Positions 1 to 10,734 of a DNA stretch of 64,000 nt are shown here, piece by piece. The position numbers and the translations under genes are program-made. The notes under the pieces are model-generated. The model worked only from the letters and a program-made list of their open reading frames with translations, was not told where the DNA came from and made no database searches. Within the stretch, counting starts at the first letter, position 1, and every line of letters starts with the position of its first letter. The stretch comes from Penelope pileata (taxonomy: Eukaryota; Chordata; Aves; Galliformes; Cracidae), in NCBI GenBank assembly GCA_013396635.1, contig WBMW01004113.1, positions 169,425 through 233,424 of the forward strand. Direction: 5' to 3'.

Positions 1-156
1 CAGTGTGCTCTGGAAGCCAAAAGGGCCAACCATACTCTGGGGTGCATCAGGCACAGCAGTACTCGCCGGTTGAAGGAAGGGATTGTCATGCTCAGCTCTG
101 CGCTGGTGCAGCCTCAACCCAAGTCCTGTGTGCAGTTTTAGGTGCTGCAATGTAAG
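1..156 (+). mobile_element. CR1 LINE fragment, upstream part (copy A)
   Basis: This is the upstream half of a CR1 non-LTR retrotransposon copy that begins before the window. The bases match the region of CR1 ORF2 just after the reverse transcriptase, reading forward: a stretch about a gapped gene copy list (ccaaaagggccaacc), then the typical ggttgaaggaagg and ctctgcgctggtgcagcctc blocks. The match stops at about 156, inside the segment that in CR1 reads like caatataagaaggacataa, and resumes at 878. The reading frame is already broken, so this copy is not active. The identification rests on recalled CR1 sequence and on the continuation at 878-1358. Confidence 0.85.
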
Positions 157-877
157 GCCACACACATTGGCCACTGTCACAAAGGCCATCACAGTGGTCC
201 TTGCACATCATAGTGGCCACCACTGCCCTGCCTTTTGCTCCGGGCCCTATAAAAAGGTGATCAGCAGCAGCTGGCCCACCACCTGCTGATCTTAGGCCTT
301 CTGCTTCCACACATGCATGGACAGGGAAGGAGTCAAAGCAGGAAGGCAGGTAGCTGCCCAGCTGGGTGTGGGGCAACAGGGAGGCAGTTCCATGAACACC
401 AGAGGATGCCACCTCACAAGTAGAAAAGGTGGAATGGGCACAGCAGGAGTCACAGTTACATGACAGCAATGTCCATCTCTCATGTGACCAATGGAGGCAG
501 CCTGTGTACAAGGATTGAGCAGACAGTGGCACAAGGTCCAGGCATGGGTACCAGCTGCAGAATGTTGTGAGGCTGAGGACAGCTCACTGTCCAGAGAAGA
601 GCATGGGGCCAAGTTGTGCCTGGCACCTGAAGGAGCCCCTGGAGGTGGATCCTCTGGAGAATAACAGTCCCAGGCTTGTCCACTGCAAAGGAATATATGT
701 GGTGCCAGGGCAAGCTCATTGCCCAGAGACTTACTTGGCACAAGAACATGTCCACTGTCAAGGGAATGGCACCTCTGACACCATTTACAATGACAAAGCT
801 TTTTAAAATGATTACATTTTTTTCCCTGTTTTTAAATATAAAGGTATTGGTTTAAAAAAGACTGAACACGAGTGTCA
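157..877. repeat. Unclassified 721-bp insertion inside CR1 copy A
   Basis: This block separates the two halves of CR1 copy A. The flanks read caatgtaag (148-156) and caacgtaag (878-886), a 9-bp near-perfect duplication that suggests a target-site duplication. The first 600 bases are GC-rich and internally repetitive: motifs such as cactgtcca, cactgcaaa, cattgccca and cactgtcaa recur about every 35 bases, so it may be a decayed minisatellite. The last 90 bases are AT-rich. A TATA-like motif (ctataaaaagg) lies near 247. I see no terminal inverted repeats, no poly-A tail and no domain in either strand. The overlapping ORFs on both strands follow from the GC-rich repetitive composition. It could be an LTR, a non-autonomous DNA element or a captured satellite; I cannot place it in a family. 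Confidence 0.55.
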
Positions 878-1358
878 CAACGTAAGACGATTATGAAATT
901 ACTAGAGTGTTCAAAGGGGGGCTACAAAGATGGTGAGAGGTCTAGAGAGCAAGACGTATGAGGAGTGGCTGAGGTCCCTTGGTTTGTTCAGCCCAGAGAA
1001 GAGAATGCAGGAGAGGCATCACTGCAGCCTACAGCTTCCTCACGAGAGGAGAGGAGGTGCATGTGCAGATCTCTGCTCTCTGGTGACAGCAACACGATCT
1101 GAGGGAACTGCACGGAGCTGCACCAGGGGAGATTCAGCCTGGGCATTAGGAAAAGGTTCTTATGAGGAGGTGGTCAGGTCCTGGAACAGGCTCCCCAGGG
1201 CAGTGGTCATGGCCTCAAGCTGCCGGACTCCAGAAAAGTTTGGACAGTGCTCTCAGATATAGCCTTTAAATTTTGCATGGTCCTGTGAGGAACCAGGGGT
1301 TGGACTTGATGATTCTTATGGGTCCCATTCAGCTCAGGATATTCTATGATTCTATGAT
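878..1358 (+). mobile_element. CR1 LINE fragment, 3' end (copy A)
   Basis: This continues the CR1 copy begun at position 1 and runs to its 3' terminus. Recognisable CR1 blocks follow in order: gggctacaaagatggtgag, gtatgaggagtggctgagg, ttgttcagcccagagaagag, the gattcagcctgggcattagg block, ctggaacaggctccccaggg and the 3' UTR ggttggacttgatgattctt. It ends in the tail attctatgattctatgat, the octamer repeat that closes CR1 elements, which fixes the orientation as forward. The copy carries indels and stops; the 110-codon frame over 930-1262 is a decayed ORF2 piece. CR1 normally makes no clear target-site duplication, so the duplication at 148/878 belongs to the later insertion. Confidence 0.93.
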
Positions 1359-3626
1359 ACTAATGCAACGCAGACCCAGGTATTGTTTCTTTTCAGGAAC
1401 AATGAATCAAGTTAGTAAAGAAAAACATGAGAACTAAGGGTATTGATTTGCTAAAGACTGGCATTACTTAGAGCCTGAGCCAGAATAACAGAACCGCAGG
1501 ACGTCTGTACATAAGGAGCAGCTATTCACAGTCCTTCTTGAGATGTATAGGTTTAATGGCAGCTGTATCTCATTTGAAGACTGGCTTATGCTACAAGATA
1601 CAGTATGTACAGTAAAAATAGCACTCTCCACACAGCAGGCTTCTATTATAGGATTAACCAATTGTGCCCACATTGTAAAAACGTGCTAACAACTACCAAA
1701 ACCAAATATCCTCAAAGCAGCAAGGCAATGGAAGAAAGTCACAAATAAAAGACTAATGACCTAAAAATAAAATCCAAACCTGAATAGACATCAGAAGACA
1801 TTGCTTAAAAATGTATGGCAGAAAACTATGTAAATTGCTCAGCTAATCTCAAAAAACAAAATTCACATTGCTTGTTCCCGTATGTCCTTTGCTTCTGCAA
1901 CTGTTAATGCCTATAAGATTGTAAAATGCCAAGGGGAAAGGTTGCATGTAAAGTGTGTTTATTTATGAATGCCCTTTTTAATGATTCTTCAGCTAAACCA
2001 GACGAGGTATGGATGATTCTGACTGAAGTAGAAAGGTTATGTTAACAACGTTACACAGTCTTCTGTCAGTCCCTGCAGTGTTTTATGCAGACCATTTAGA
2101 GTAGATAATTGAAAGAAATTAATTTTGTTCAATCCCAGAGTTGTCCAGGTAATATATTTAATTAAACTTCAGTAAGTACAAAAAATCTGAGCACTGCTTT
2201 CAGTTCAAATGGCCTCATGGCATGCCCGGTTTTAGCACATGGTACCAGGCAGATCACTAGCTCAGTATGGAAGGAGAAATTCAGCAATTTCTAGTCCCTC
2301 CTAACAAAGCTGACTTTTGCCTAAAGTATTCTTTCTTGCCTTTTTTTTTTTTTTTTATTTCCAAGATCTTGACATAAAGTCATCAGCACACACACCATAA
2401 GATTAGATTTAATGTATTTCTAGAGCCTTTCAACCCTTCAGAAAATCTGACATTTCCTGATTCACCAGACTACTAAGTCTTATTCTGTCATGGTATACAG
2501 TCTCTTCTAAAATCACTTGCATGTGTCAATAATGACTCCTTCCTTCCCCCATGAGTCACAGGGGACTGGGTCTCCTGCTTTCTTGACTGACAAGGGTTGC
2601 CTTCTCGACTGCTTGTGCACAGCAGAAAAGCAGAGATGGAGAAATGATGTTAGGCAGCCTCATAGTCAAAAACTTCTGCAGGTAGCCTCTAACCCAGGCG
2701 ATTTGAGTAGTAGATAGTATATCATTAAGGCACTGACAGAAATTCAGTCTAGGATGCATATGAACCTAAGAAAAAGCTTCTATTTTTCTTGAGTTTCCAT
2801 TCGTGCTGAGCCAGCACCTGTTTGCACTTTTCCCTCATTCTGGGCAAGCAAAGATTCTCGCTTAGCATGTAATAAAACGTCGCTATATTTCCCTGTAAGC
2901 CAAACACATTGACATCATTGGGTGTGTGCCTGGTTTATGGCCCAAAGATTTGGCCTTTCACATGCACACAATTATCTAGATCCCTCCCCTCTTCCCCCCT
3001 CTTTTTTTTCCATACTCAGGTCAAAAAAGCAAGTCCCTCAGGTCTACTCTTAAGTTCATGTTTGTGAGAGTGTCACATACTCATAGATCTATTTGATATC
3101 TATAAAATATCAGAGAGCAGACCATTTTGCACTCCTAAGACATTAATTTCTTTCATAAAATTAGAAAGTGATCATTTTTTGATATTTGACCAACTTGTTC
3201 TGTTCTGCAACTATGAAAATAAAACATTTGCAACAAACCAGATCTTATGTCTTCAATGAGTTCGTGTGCATCTGCGTAGAGCAATTTATCACTTGACAAT
3301 GGAGTCCCCACTGTATTATGCTCTTGAGGACTGAGAAAGCATGGTCTTCTGTGATTTTGTTTCCCTTCCACAATCCAAGATGTCTCTCAGAAATGTAAAT
3401 GCTTATTATTCTTCCCACATACATGAAGGATAAGATGTACCATCAGGAATACAAATACCACAAAAACTGATTCAATGTAATATCCCTTTATACTTGCTTG
3501 GAGGCCACACATGGCTTTTTATGCAACTCATATGTTGGTTATTGGAAGAAAGAATCGTCTCATTCTGTTCTCCATGACAACACTAGCTAAAAGAGTTGAC
3601 AGGAAGTACTTACGTACTCTGCCTTA
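1359..3626. other. Unique AT-rich DNA, no gene seen
   Basis: No ORF above about 75 codons and no recognisable exon or repeat family is seen here. The stretch contains a run of 16 T at 2341-2356 and a pyrimidine-rich patch around 2980-3012 (cccctcttcccccctctttt). Base composition is around 60% A+T, as in typical avian intergenic or intronic DNA. Confidence 0.6.
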
Positions 3627-3737
3627 TACATATCCATATATTCATATAGATCTCTATATCAATATAGATACACACTGATGTATACCTATGTCTATCAGTA
3701 TTGATATCTATAGTGATAACGTATCTGGACATGCATA
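3627..3737. repeat. Degenerate TATCAATA-type decamer array, left part
   Basis: AT-rich tandem-like sequence built from variants of ctatatcaatagatac and cagtattgatatctata. It is the left remnant of the same array that continues from 4303 and was split when a mariner element inserted at the TA dinucleotide 3736-3737. The composition and the recurring GATA/TATC and TCAAT words match on both sides of the insertion. Confidence 0.65.
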
Positions 3738-4302
3738 TGTTGCTCCAAAAGTAATGTCTCCTATTTTTTTTTCCATGGGAACTACAACAGATACAAAGAG
3801 CACAATAACACTATTTGATAGAGAAAATTCTCAGCTACAAAACCCTCTATTTCAACATAGTCATCACCATTAGCCAATATATGCAGATGAGCTGATCAAG
3901 ACTCTCTTCATTTTGTGGTGTGACAGCTGTGCATGGCTGCCCGAAATGTGGCTTGTCTTTCAAGACTCTGTCACCACTACTGAAATGCACCAGCCACTGC
4001 CTCGCCATGCTCACATCCTCTGTCTGGTCTCCATAAATGTTCAGTAAGCATTGATGAATGTCAATGGGTGCCATTTTTTCCACATGGAGGAATTCAATGA
4101 CACTCCTCTGCTTCATACGCACTTCCATGTCAAATGTCATTTTGTCAGACTGCCCTCTGCTGCCATCTGTTGCATGGCAACAAAGTGAAATGGAATATTG
4201 GTGGGAATGTTCAGCCTCTACTATTATACCACCAATATCTGCCTCTGATGTTATGGACCAACATAATAAAAATAGGAAGCATTACTTTTGGAGCAGCTTT
4301 GG
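3738..4302 (-). mobile_element. Non-autonomous mariner element (copy 1), Galluhop-like
   Basis: A 565-bp mariner remnant flanked by TA (3736-3737 and 4303-4304). The terminal inverted repeats share gctccaaaagtaatg, at 3742-3756 and, in reverse, at 4280-4294. The minus strand encodes the transposase N-terminus from about 4140 down: RMKQRSVIEFLHVEK, the first helix-turn-helix, then IYGDQTEDVSMARQW. After LDQLIC the sequence jumps to the C-terminal end, readable in another frame as NGDDYVEIEGFVAENFL. The middle of the transposase, including the catalytic DD(34)D core, is therefore deleted, and the copy could only move with a transposase supplied elsewhere. It sits inside the AT-rich decamer array. 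Its length matches copy 3 at 55691 almost exactly, so this is a propagated deletion derivative. The family name rests on memory of chicken repeats. Confidence 0.9.
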
Positions 4303-5230
4303 TATATACATATCTATATTGATATGAACATACATGTTGATATCTCTCTATATTAACATCTTGCAACAGGTATCAGTATCAAAACATTTACAGACGTTGT
4401 CTATTGATTAAGGTAAACTTAGATATGGATAGACATTGATACTAATTGATATCAATAAGCATCAATATCTATTGACTTGATGCCTTGTATTACAAATGGA
4501 TATTTGTATCTATTGATAGGTATTGATACTATTGACAAGAGTCGTTATCAACACCTATTGATCTTGATGCCTTTTGATAATAGCTATCGTTACTTGTAAT
4601 AAACCTCTTAACAGGTATGTATATTGATTGATAATGATAGGTCATAGTGCCCTAAATTACCTACTATTTCAATACTTTTTGATCACAATATTGATACCAT
4701 ATTAATGGTATCATAATTAATATCAATAGGAATTTATATCTATCAACAACTTAAAATCAATACTGCCATGACTGTAATTGATATCTAAAGGCATTAATGC
4801 TAATCCATTTCAAAACCTACAGTTAGGCATCAAAGCTTTTCAATATCAATACCTATCAATGTCAATATGCAGGGATAACTACCATTATCAATGCCTGCAG
4901 GCATTGATAAGCATCAGTAGGCATTGATACCTATTGATATCGTAAACTATCAATAGGCATCAATACCCATCTATTTTGGTGTCTATGAATAGCTAGAAAT
5001 GTCAATAGCAATGGATACCTATCAGTACCCATCGATATCAATATCTGTCAATAAGCATCTACACCCATCATGGACACCAACTTTCATCAATATCTATCAA
5101 AATGCACTGATACTTAACAATATCAAAAAGGAGTGATACCTAGTGATATTGATACCTATCTATATCAATAAGCATCAGTACATGTTTAATACCTATCATT
5201 TTTATATTAATTTTGATGTCAATAAAGATC
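4303..5230. repeat. Degenerate TATCAATA-type decamer array, right part
   Basis: About 930 bases made almost wholly of diverged short units close to TATCAATACC and its reverse complement GGTATTGATA, for example atcaataggcatcaataccc near 4949. Spacing is roughly 10 bases but drifts. Because units occur in both orientations, the array is full of small palindromes (ttgatatcaa and similar) and could fold into cruciforms. There is no ORF of note. It looks like an old tandem satellite that has mutated and rearranged, and it continues to the left of the mariner insertion. I do not recognise a named satellite family. Confidence 0.8.
4885..4910. repeat. Perfect 26-bp palindrome
   Basis: Within the decamer array, the left half ttatcaatgcctg (4885-4897) is followed directly, with no spacer, by its exact reverse complement (4898-4910). 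The centre is a ctgcag hexamer. It probably arose from two oppositely oriented array units meeting head to head. Confidence 0.95.
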
Positions 5231-7078
5231 ACTGTATAAAATGAATTCATTAATGGCAGTGGAGTTGCTCTTCATAGCACTGTAAAATCACCCTGTTTGC
5301 AGAGTTAAAGCAGGCATAGTGATGGTGGTTTCTAAAGTCTCAAGTTCACGGTAATAGTTGGCATCATGTAGATAATGAAACAGCACTCTTCAGAAAACTA
5401 CAGAGAACCTAAGTCCTGATGCTGAGAATCTGAATGGAGGATTTTTACCTAGAGACCACAGGAGAAGTAGAAATTAGAACATACCTTGTTTTTGAGACAC
5501 TGCTACCTAACATGGGAAGGTATCAAGAGCTCTCTTAGAAGCAAACCTAGCAACATTGCAAAACATGGGCACATTTCTATTCAGTTGATCATTTCGAGCC
5601 ATTAACCGGAGCCACAAGTGCATTGTAATGCTAAACGTTTATACACAGCATTTAAGAAGATGTGGGTTATGGTGTGATGTATGCTCTCCACTCTCACACT
5701 CCTTCACTATTTCAGTTGAAGAACATTTAAGTAACACTGAAACAAGTAGTTTACATCAAGACACTGAGATATCATCTTGTATTGAAACAGAATAACACAA
5801 AAAAAATCCATGTAAAATTTGATAGTCAATGTTCTGAATATACAGGAATAACTTGTTACAACAATAAACAGTGGAATAAACTAATGCCATCTCAGGCCTT
5901 TATAAGCAGACTGGGGAATGTCATTAAATCTATACAATTCAAAATAGGCCTTTACTTATCCCATAGTGACTCTTACATTCAATCAATTCATCTGATGTAG
6001 ACAAACTTCCCGTTAAGCATTCCTTCTGAGTAATTCTGTCTGAAATGAAGGATCGATTTGCTCTACAATAATTTTCCACAATGCTATGATGATACGTCAT
6101 GATACAACGAGGAGGCCAGGGAACAGTCTCACTTGTCAACAAAGACAACTTCTGCGGAATATGTTGATAATGCAATAGTGCATTGGAATTAAGTGACTTG
6201 ATGGTCTAGTTTATATGGTAAAGAATAAATTATTGATACAGGCTACGTTTCTAGGACATCTTAATGTAAAGACTTACACGGCAAATGCCTCCATGGAGAC
6301 AATTCATGCATGAATAGCATGTATTCTCATTATTAATTCACTAAAAGGATAATATTGCTACTGCAAATGCAGGCAAAATGTCTCAAAAAGTTAAATTTCA
6401 TTTTATGTTGCTCCAAAGAAGGCAACAAAAATACATTTGGGATCTTTCTCAGCTCTCTCATCTAGTTCATTAGATGCACTCTAGTCTAGTTGGTGGTTTA
6501 ACTTCTGAAACCGTATGCTGGTATGTTGTGAGCTGGTCACAAGAAGTGAATAAGAAACACAAAAGAGCATAGACCACACAACTTAAGCCTCAACAAGCAG
6601 CACTTCAAAACTAGGTAGATGTGAATATGCTCTGCTATCAACTAATATGTATCATGTCAGAATTCTCCCCCACAAAAGTACTAGACAGGATGTAATATAT
6701 GACTTTTGAGACTGTCTCAACACTTCTTGACCAGTTCTTACAGAATGTGATCTACATTTATGTATTTTCAGAAGAATACCAGCCCAGCACATTGGATGGA
6801 TTTTAAGGTAAGTTGAGGATGGGACTCCTGAAAAGTTCACAGCAGGAACAGAGCAAGGCTAGCACTGAGAGTGTACAAAACACGCACCTTGGAGTAAGCA
6901 TATCACGACTAGAAAGGAAATTCTGCTACACAGTACATTGCAGTTCAGAACATGAAATTTTCCAGATTTTGAGATCTTTGGCATCTGAAATTTTAATGCT
7001 GGACTCACTCTAAGCAAAATAGTGTACCATAATCCAAGCTGGAGTAAGATATCTACAGTGCATTCAGTTTGCAAAGTG
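5231..7078. other. Unique AT-rich DNA, no gene seen
   Basis: No recognisable gene, exon or repeat family. ORFs are at most 78 codons and show no domain. The stretch ends where the reversed CR1 tail begins. Confidence 0.6.
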
Positions 7079-8125
7079 AATCATAGAATGGCTTGGGTTG
7101 GAAGGGACCTTGAAGATTCAATCCCACTGCCACGGGCAGGGTTGCTACCCACTAGATCAGGCTGCCCAGGGCCCCATCCAACCTGGCCTTGAATGCCTCC
7201 AAGGACAGGACATCCACAACATCTCTAAACAACCTGTTCCAGTGCCTCACCATATTACATTACCTAATATACACTGTAAATCTCCACTCTTTTAGTTTAA
7301 AATTATTCCCCCTAGTCCTATCACTATCAGGCCATGTAAAAAGTCTGGATCCCTCCTGTTTATAAGCTCCCTTTAAGTACTAGAAGGCTGAATTGAGGTC
7401 TCCTTGGAGCGTTCAGCTCCTTCAGTCTTTCTTCACTGGAGAGGTGCTCCAGCCCTCTGATCATTTTTGTGCCCCTCCTCTGGACCTGCTCCAACAGTTC
7501 AACATCTTTCTTGTGCTGAGGACCCAGGTCTGGAAGTAGTACTCCAGATGGGGCCTCATAAGGATAGAGCAGAGGGGGGCAATCACCTCCCTCTCCCTGC
7601 TGGCCACCCGTCTTTTGATGCAGGTCAGGACACAGTTGGCCTTCCAGGCTGCAAGTGCATGCTGCTGGCTTGTGTCAAGCACTTTGTCCACGAGAACCCC
7701 CAAGTCCTTTTCTGCAGGGCAGCTCTCAACAATTTCTTCTTCCAGTCTGTACACATATCTGGAGTGGCCCCAATCCAAGTGCAACACGTTGCACTTGGTC
7801 CTGTTGAATCTCATTAGATTCTTGTGGGCCCAGTTTCAAGCTTGTCCAGATCCCTCTGGATGGCATCCCTTCCTTCTGTTGTATCAACAGCACTACTCAG
7901 CTTACTGTCATCAGCAAACTTGCTGAGGTTGCACTCAATCCCAGTATCTAGGTCATTGATAAAGATGTTTAAGAGCACCAGACCCAGGACAGACCCCTGG
8001 GGGACACCACTTGCCCCCACCTGGACATAGAGCCATTGACCACAACCCTCTGGCTGTGACCATATATCCAATTCCTTATCCATTGGATAGTCCACCCTTC
8101 AAACCCAGCTCTCTTCAAGTTAACA
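7079..8125 (-). mobile_element. CR1 LINE, 5'-truncated (copy B)
   Basis: A reversed CR1 copy. Its 3' terminus lies at 7079 (tcatagaatggcttgggttg, the reverse of the CR1 tail), and it runs into the reverse transcriptase domain toward 8125. On the minus strand the 7814-8095 frame shows RT motifs VPQGSVLGLVLLNIFINDLD and LSKFADDSKLSS, the FADD catalytic signature of the CR1/Jockey clade. GFEGWTIQWIRNWIYGHSQR precedes them. Downstream, 7461-7814 encodes part of the C-terminal region. The frame changes between these pieces, so the copy is dead. Truncation at the 5' end is the usual outcome of incomplete reverse transcription. Confidence 0.95.
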
Positions 8126-8729
8126 GACATGAAGGAAATGCATGCTATCATATTTAAACTGCATTTGAGTTCCTAATTGCCAAGCCATTTCTAAACAGGT
8201 GATTTAGAAATCTAAGCTATATAATCACATCTGAAATATCCATCTTCACTATGAAGTAATTACTAACTGTTCATTACCAAATAAACCAAATTATTATTTT
8301 AAACAAGTGCTTAGCTATTTAATTTAATCTATCTAGATTTCTATTCTGTTCTCATCATTCAGTTATAAATTAGAATACATTGAAAGGGATAAGAAAACTT
8401 TTGAGAATTTACCTTTCAATATACACGTGCGAATAGTTTTTCGCCTTTGGAAGGATCACTTCAAAGGGTTCTGTAAAAGTAGCCAGGAAAAGCAGACTCA
8501 TTTTCAGAACTTTTCTGTTTGCTATACAAAAGATGTACAATACACATTTAAGGTATCCAAAACCAGCCAAGAGAGTTCTTGTTGTTGAAGTATTGTGCTG
8601 CTCTCCAAGAATTTCCGTAAAGAACTAGCTTTTTCTCTTCTGCAAATTTCAGGAAAAATAGGCTGTTTAGATGAAACCTTCCTCTTCAAAGTTGAAAGGT
8701 GTAGGGAAACAGTTGATCACAGCATGAAC
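8126..8729. other. Unique AT-rich DNA, no gene seen
   Basis: About 600 bases between a CR1 copy and an LTR-like element. I see no ORF of interest and no repeat. Confidence 0.55.
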
Positions 8730-9171
8730 TGATGATTGAGCACATGGTGGAGGGGCGTAGCTGGCCTGAGGAATCACTTGCATCTGTGACAGGAAGGGGT
8801 GGACCTGGGGTGGACCTGGGGTGGAGTTGCCCCAGGCTTAGATAAAGGCTAGCCAGGCAGAGTAGGGGGCAGCTTGAGAAGGCTTGAGAGAAGAAGATTG
8901 GTAAGAAGCCTGAGAGTGAGAAGACTGGAAAGTGACCTGAGAAGGAAAGAGAAGATCAAATGGTTTAGTTGTAAGAGTTTTGGGAACTTTTCTGTTTCCA
9001 AAAAGCAATGGAACGAAGACAAGTATGTTCTCTCTAAGCCAAGGCCACTGAGTTATGATCTACCTAGGGCTGGGATGCCTTAATAGCAACATTCTCTAAG
9101 CAACTCTGCCAATGTCGCTATGAGTGCAGAGGCAGATGTGTCTGGGTAATCCATACTTTCTCTACATGGAA
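8730..9171 (+). mobile_element. Putative solo LTR of an endogenous retrovirus (LTR-like A)
   Basis: A 442-bp element starting TG and flanked by the 6-bp direct repeat atgaac (8724-8729 and 9172-9177), as expected of retroviral integration. The 5' part resembles the start of the element at 31703: both have tga-tgagc-c near the start, then ggcctg-gga and a gcatctgtg/gcacctgtg word, then a TATA-like segment (gataaaggctagcc here near 8840, catttaagggctggcc there). An 11-bp unit (ggggtggacct) is repeated 2.7 times at 8796-8825. The end is not the expected CA, so the right boundary or the last bases may have decayed. No viral coding sequence is adjacent. The family is not named; the call rests on the structural parallels and the flanking duplication. 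Confidence 0.5.
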
Positions 9172-10734
9172 ATGAACACGGACAGTAAGTACATTGACTT
9201 TTTCTAGATAAATGATTTAAGACCACAATATGGAAGTTGGTATACTAATGCTTGCAGGAGTTTATGCTACTACAGAAAACATGATTCTTCAGTTCTGAAT
9301 TTTTGGAGGATTTTTTGTAATGTTGTTATTAGAGAAATGAAAGAAAAACAAGAACTAATATTTTTTACTAGCTTGATTATCTGGGAAATACTTTGACCTT
9401 TATGAATAAAATACAACTGAATGAAGGTGAGAAGATGCTATAGAGCAAAAAAATGTTATTGGAGGAAGCAAACAGTACTCTGCTTTATCAAGGGGGGATC
9501 TCAGTGGATCGTGTTGTTATTCTGCTGTGCTGTGGAAGGCTCAGGGGAACACCTGCCCTTTATATTTATTTCCTATTTCTACATAGAAATCTCCTTCACT
9601 GATATTATATATAGCAGATATGTACACTTCACACATTCTCTTTTTCAAAAAAAATACAAAAAGAAAATATTTCCTTGCCAACAACTAATACACTGTGGAA
9701 TATCAAATTAAACTACGAAGCTTGTTAGGCCTAGATTAATTCTGTTTAATTTTAGGCATTTAAATGAAGCACTCAGCCTAGGCGCATTGTCACCCTAGGT
9801 ATCCTCACTTCTCAAGACAGAGACAGGATGCTTCCAGAGGGCACGTAAGTATTAAGTGTTTTGAAATCACCCTCAGAAAGTGCCTATATGAGTCAATTGA
9901 CTGTAGAAGTCAAGTCACCATACTCTGAACTTGAGTGCCTTAATCAGATGCCTAGAGTTAGGTGAGTTTTATCTTAGCAGGAAGATTAATAAAGGACTAT
10001 TAAATGCAAAGTAAAAGGAGAACAAATCAGTAATACAGTCAGTTTTGCTTTCTAGACACGAAGAGGAATAAAAATTCATATTTTAGAAAGCTGAAAAAAC
10101 GATAACATTCATTTAAGTTAAAATACTTAAAATAAGAGAGTCTGATGAATTCAGTTGTTGCTTTCTTGCTTCCTTGCTTTGTGTGACATCCTTAAAAGGA
10201 CATGTTGTTCAAACCTAATAATTTTTTTGTACTGGCTGCATAATTGAAGTTAGCAAGAGTGCAAACCGAATTTTCCTCTGTGTCTCTAAAATAATGCAAA
10301 TGTATTTGTTTTACAATAATCACCTTTGTCGTGATGGAATGCACTCTGAAAGTTATGGTAATTGTTCAAGTTAAGCCCTAAAATTCTACGTATTTCCATT
10401 GCTTATTATTTAATTATGTTCCTTTTTAAGCTCTGTTACTAAAGAAAATAACTAGTACCTTCCAAACATAGCTGGAGTAGTGGCGAGGGACAGAGGTTCT
10501 CTGTAACATTCATTTTTAATAAGTCTTTTCATTCTTAAGCTTTGACCTTACATTTATATGATAAAAGCACATCTGAGACAGGGAGTCTCCCTGAGTTATT
10601 AATAGCTTACTTAATTATTCTTCTTTCCTTAGTGCTAATATTTTAGAAGGCATTCAGAAGAGTTATGCGACCATACTGTTCAGTACTCAGAGCATGCGTA
10701 TCTCCATTATATCTGTCCATTGAAGCTGGCAGGA
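9172..10734. other. Unique AT-rich DNA, no gene seen
   Basis: AT-rich with small ORFs only, the largest 96 codons at 9421-9711 and without recognisable features. No repeat family is recognised. Confidence 0.55.

Noticed and set aside
92..761. Several overlapping ORFs of 79-149 codons on both strands
   Set aside because: They lie in a GC-rich internally repetitive insert. Long frames on both strands with no domain are the signature of composition, not of genes.
3627..5230. Possible CRISPR-like array
   Set aside because: The units are short, diverged, in both orientations and without conserved spacers of constant length, and the genome is vertebrate.
7461..7817. ORFs of 116-117 codons on both strands
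   Set aside because: The minus-strand frame is decayed CR1 ORF2, and the plus-strand frame is its shadow.
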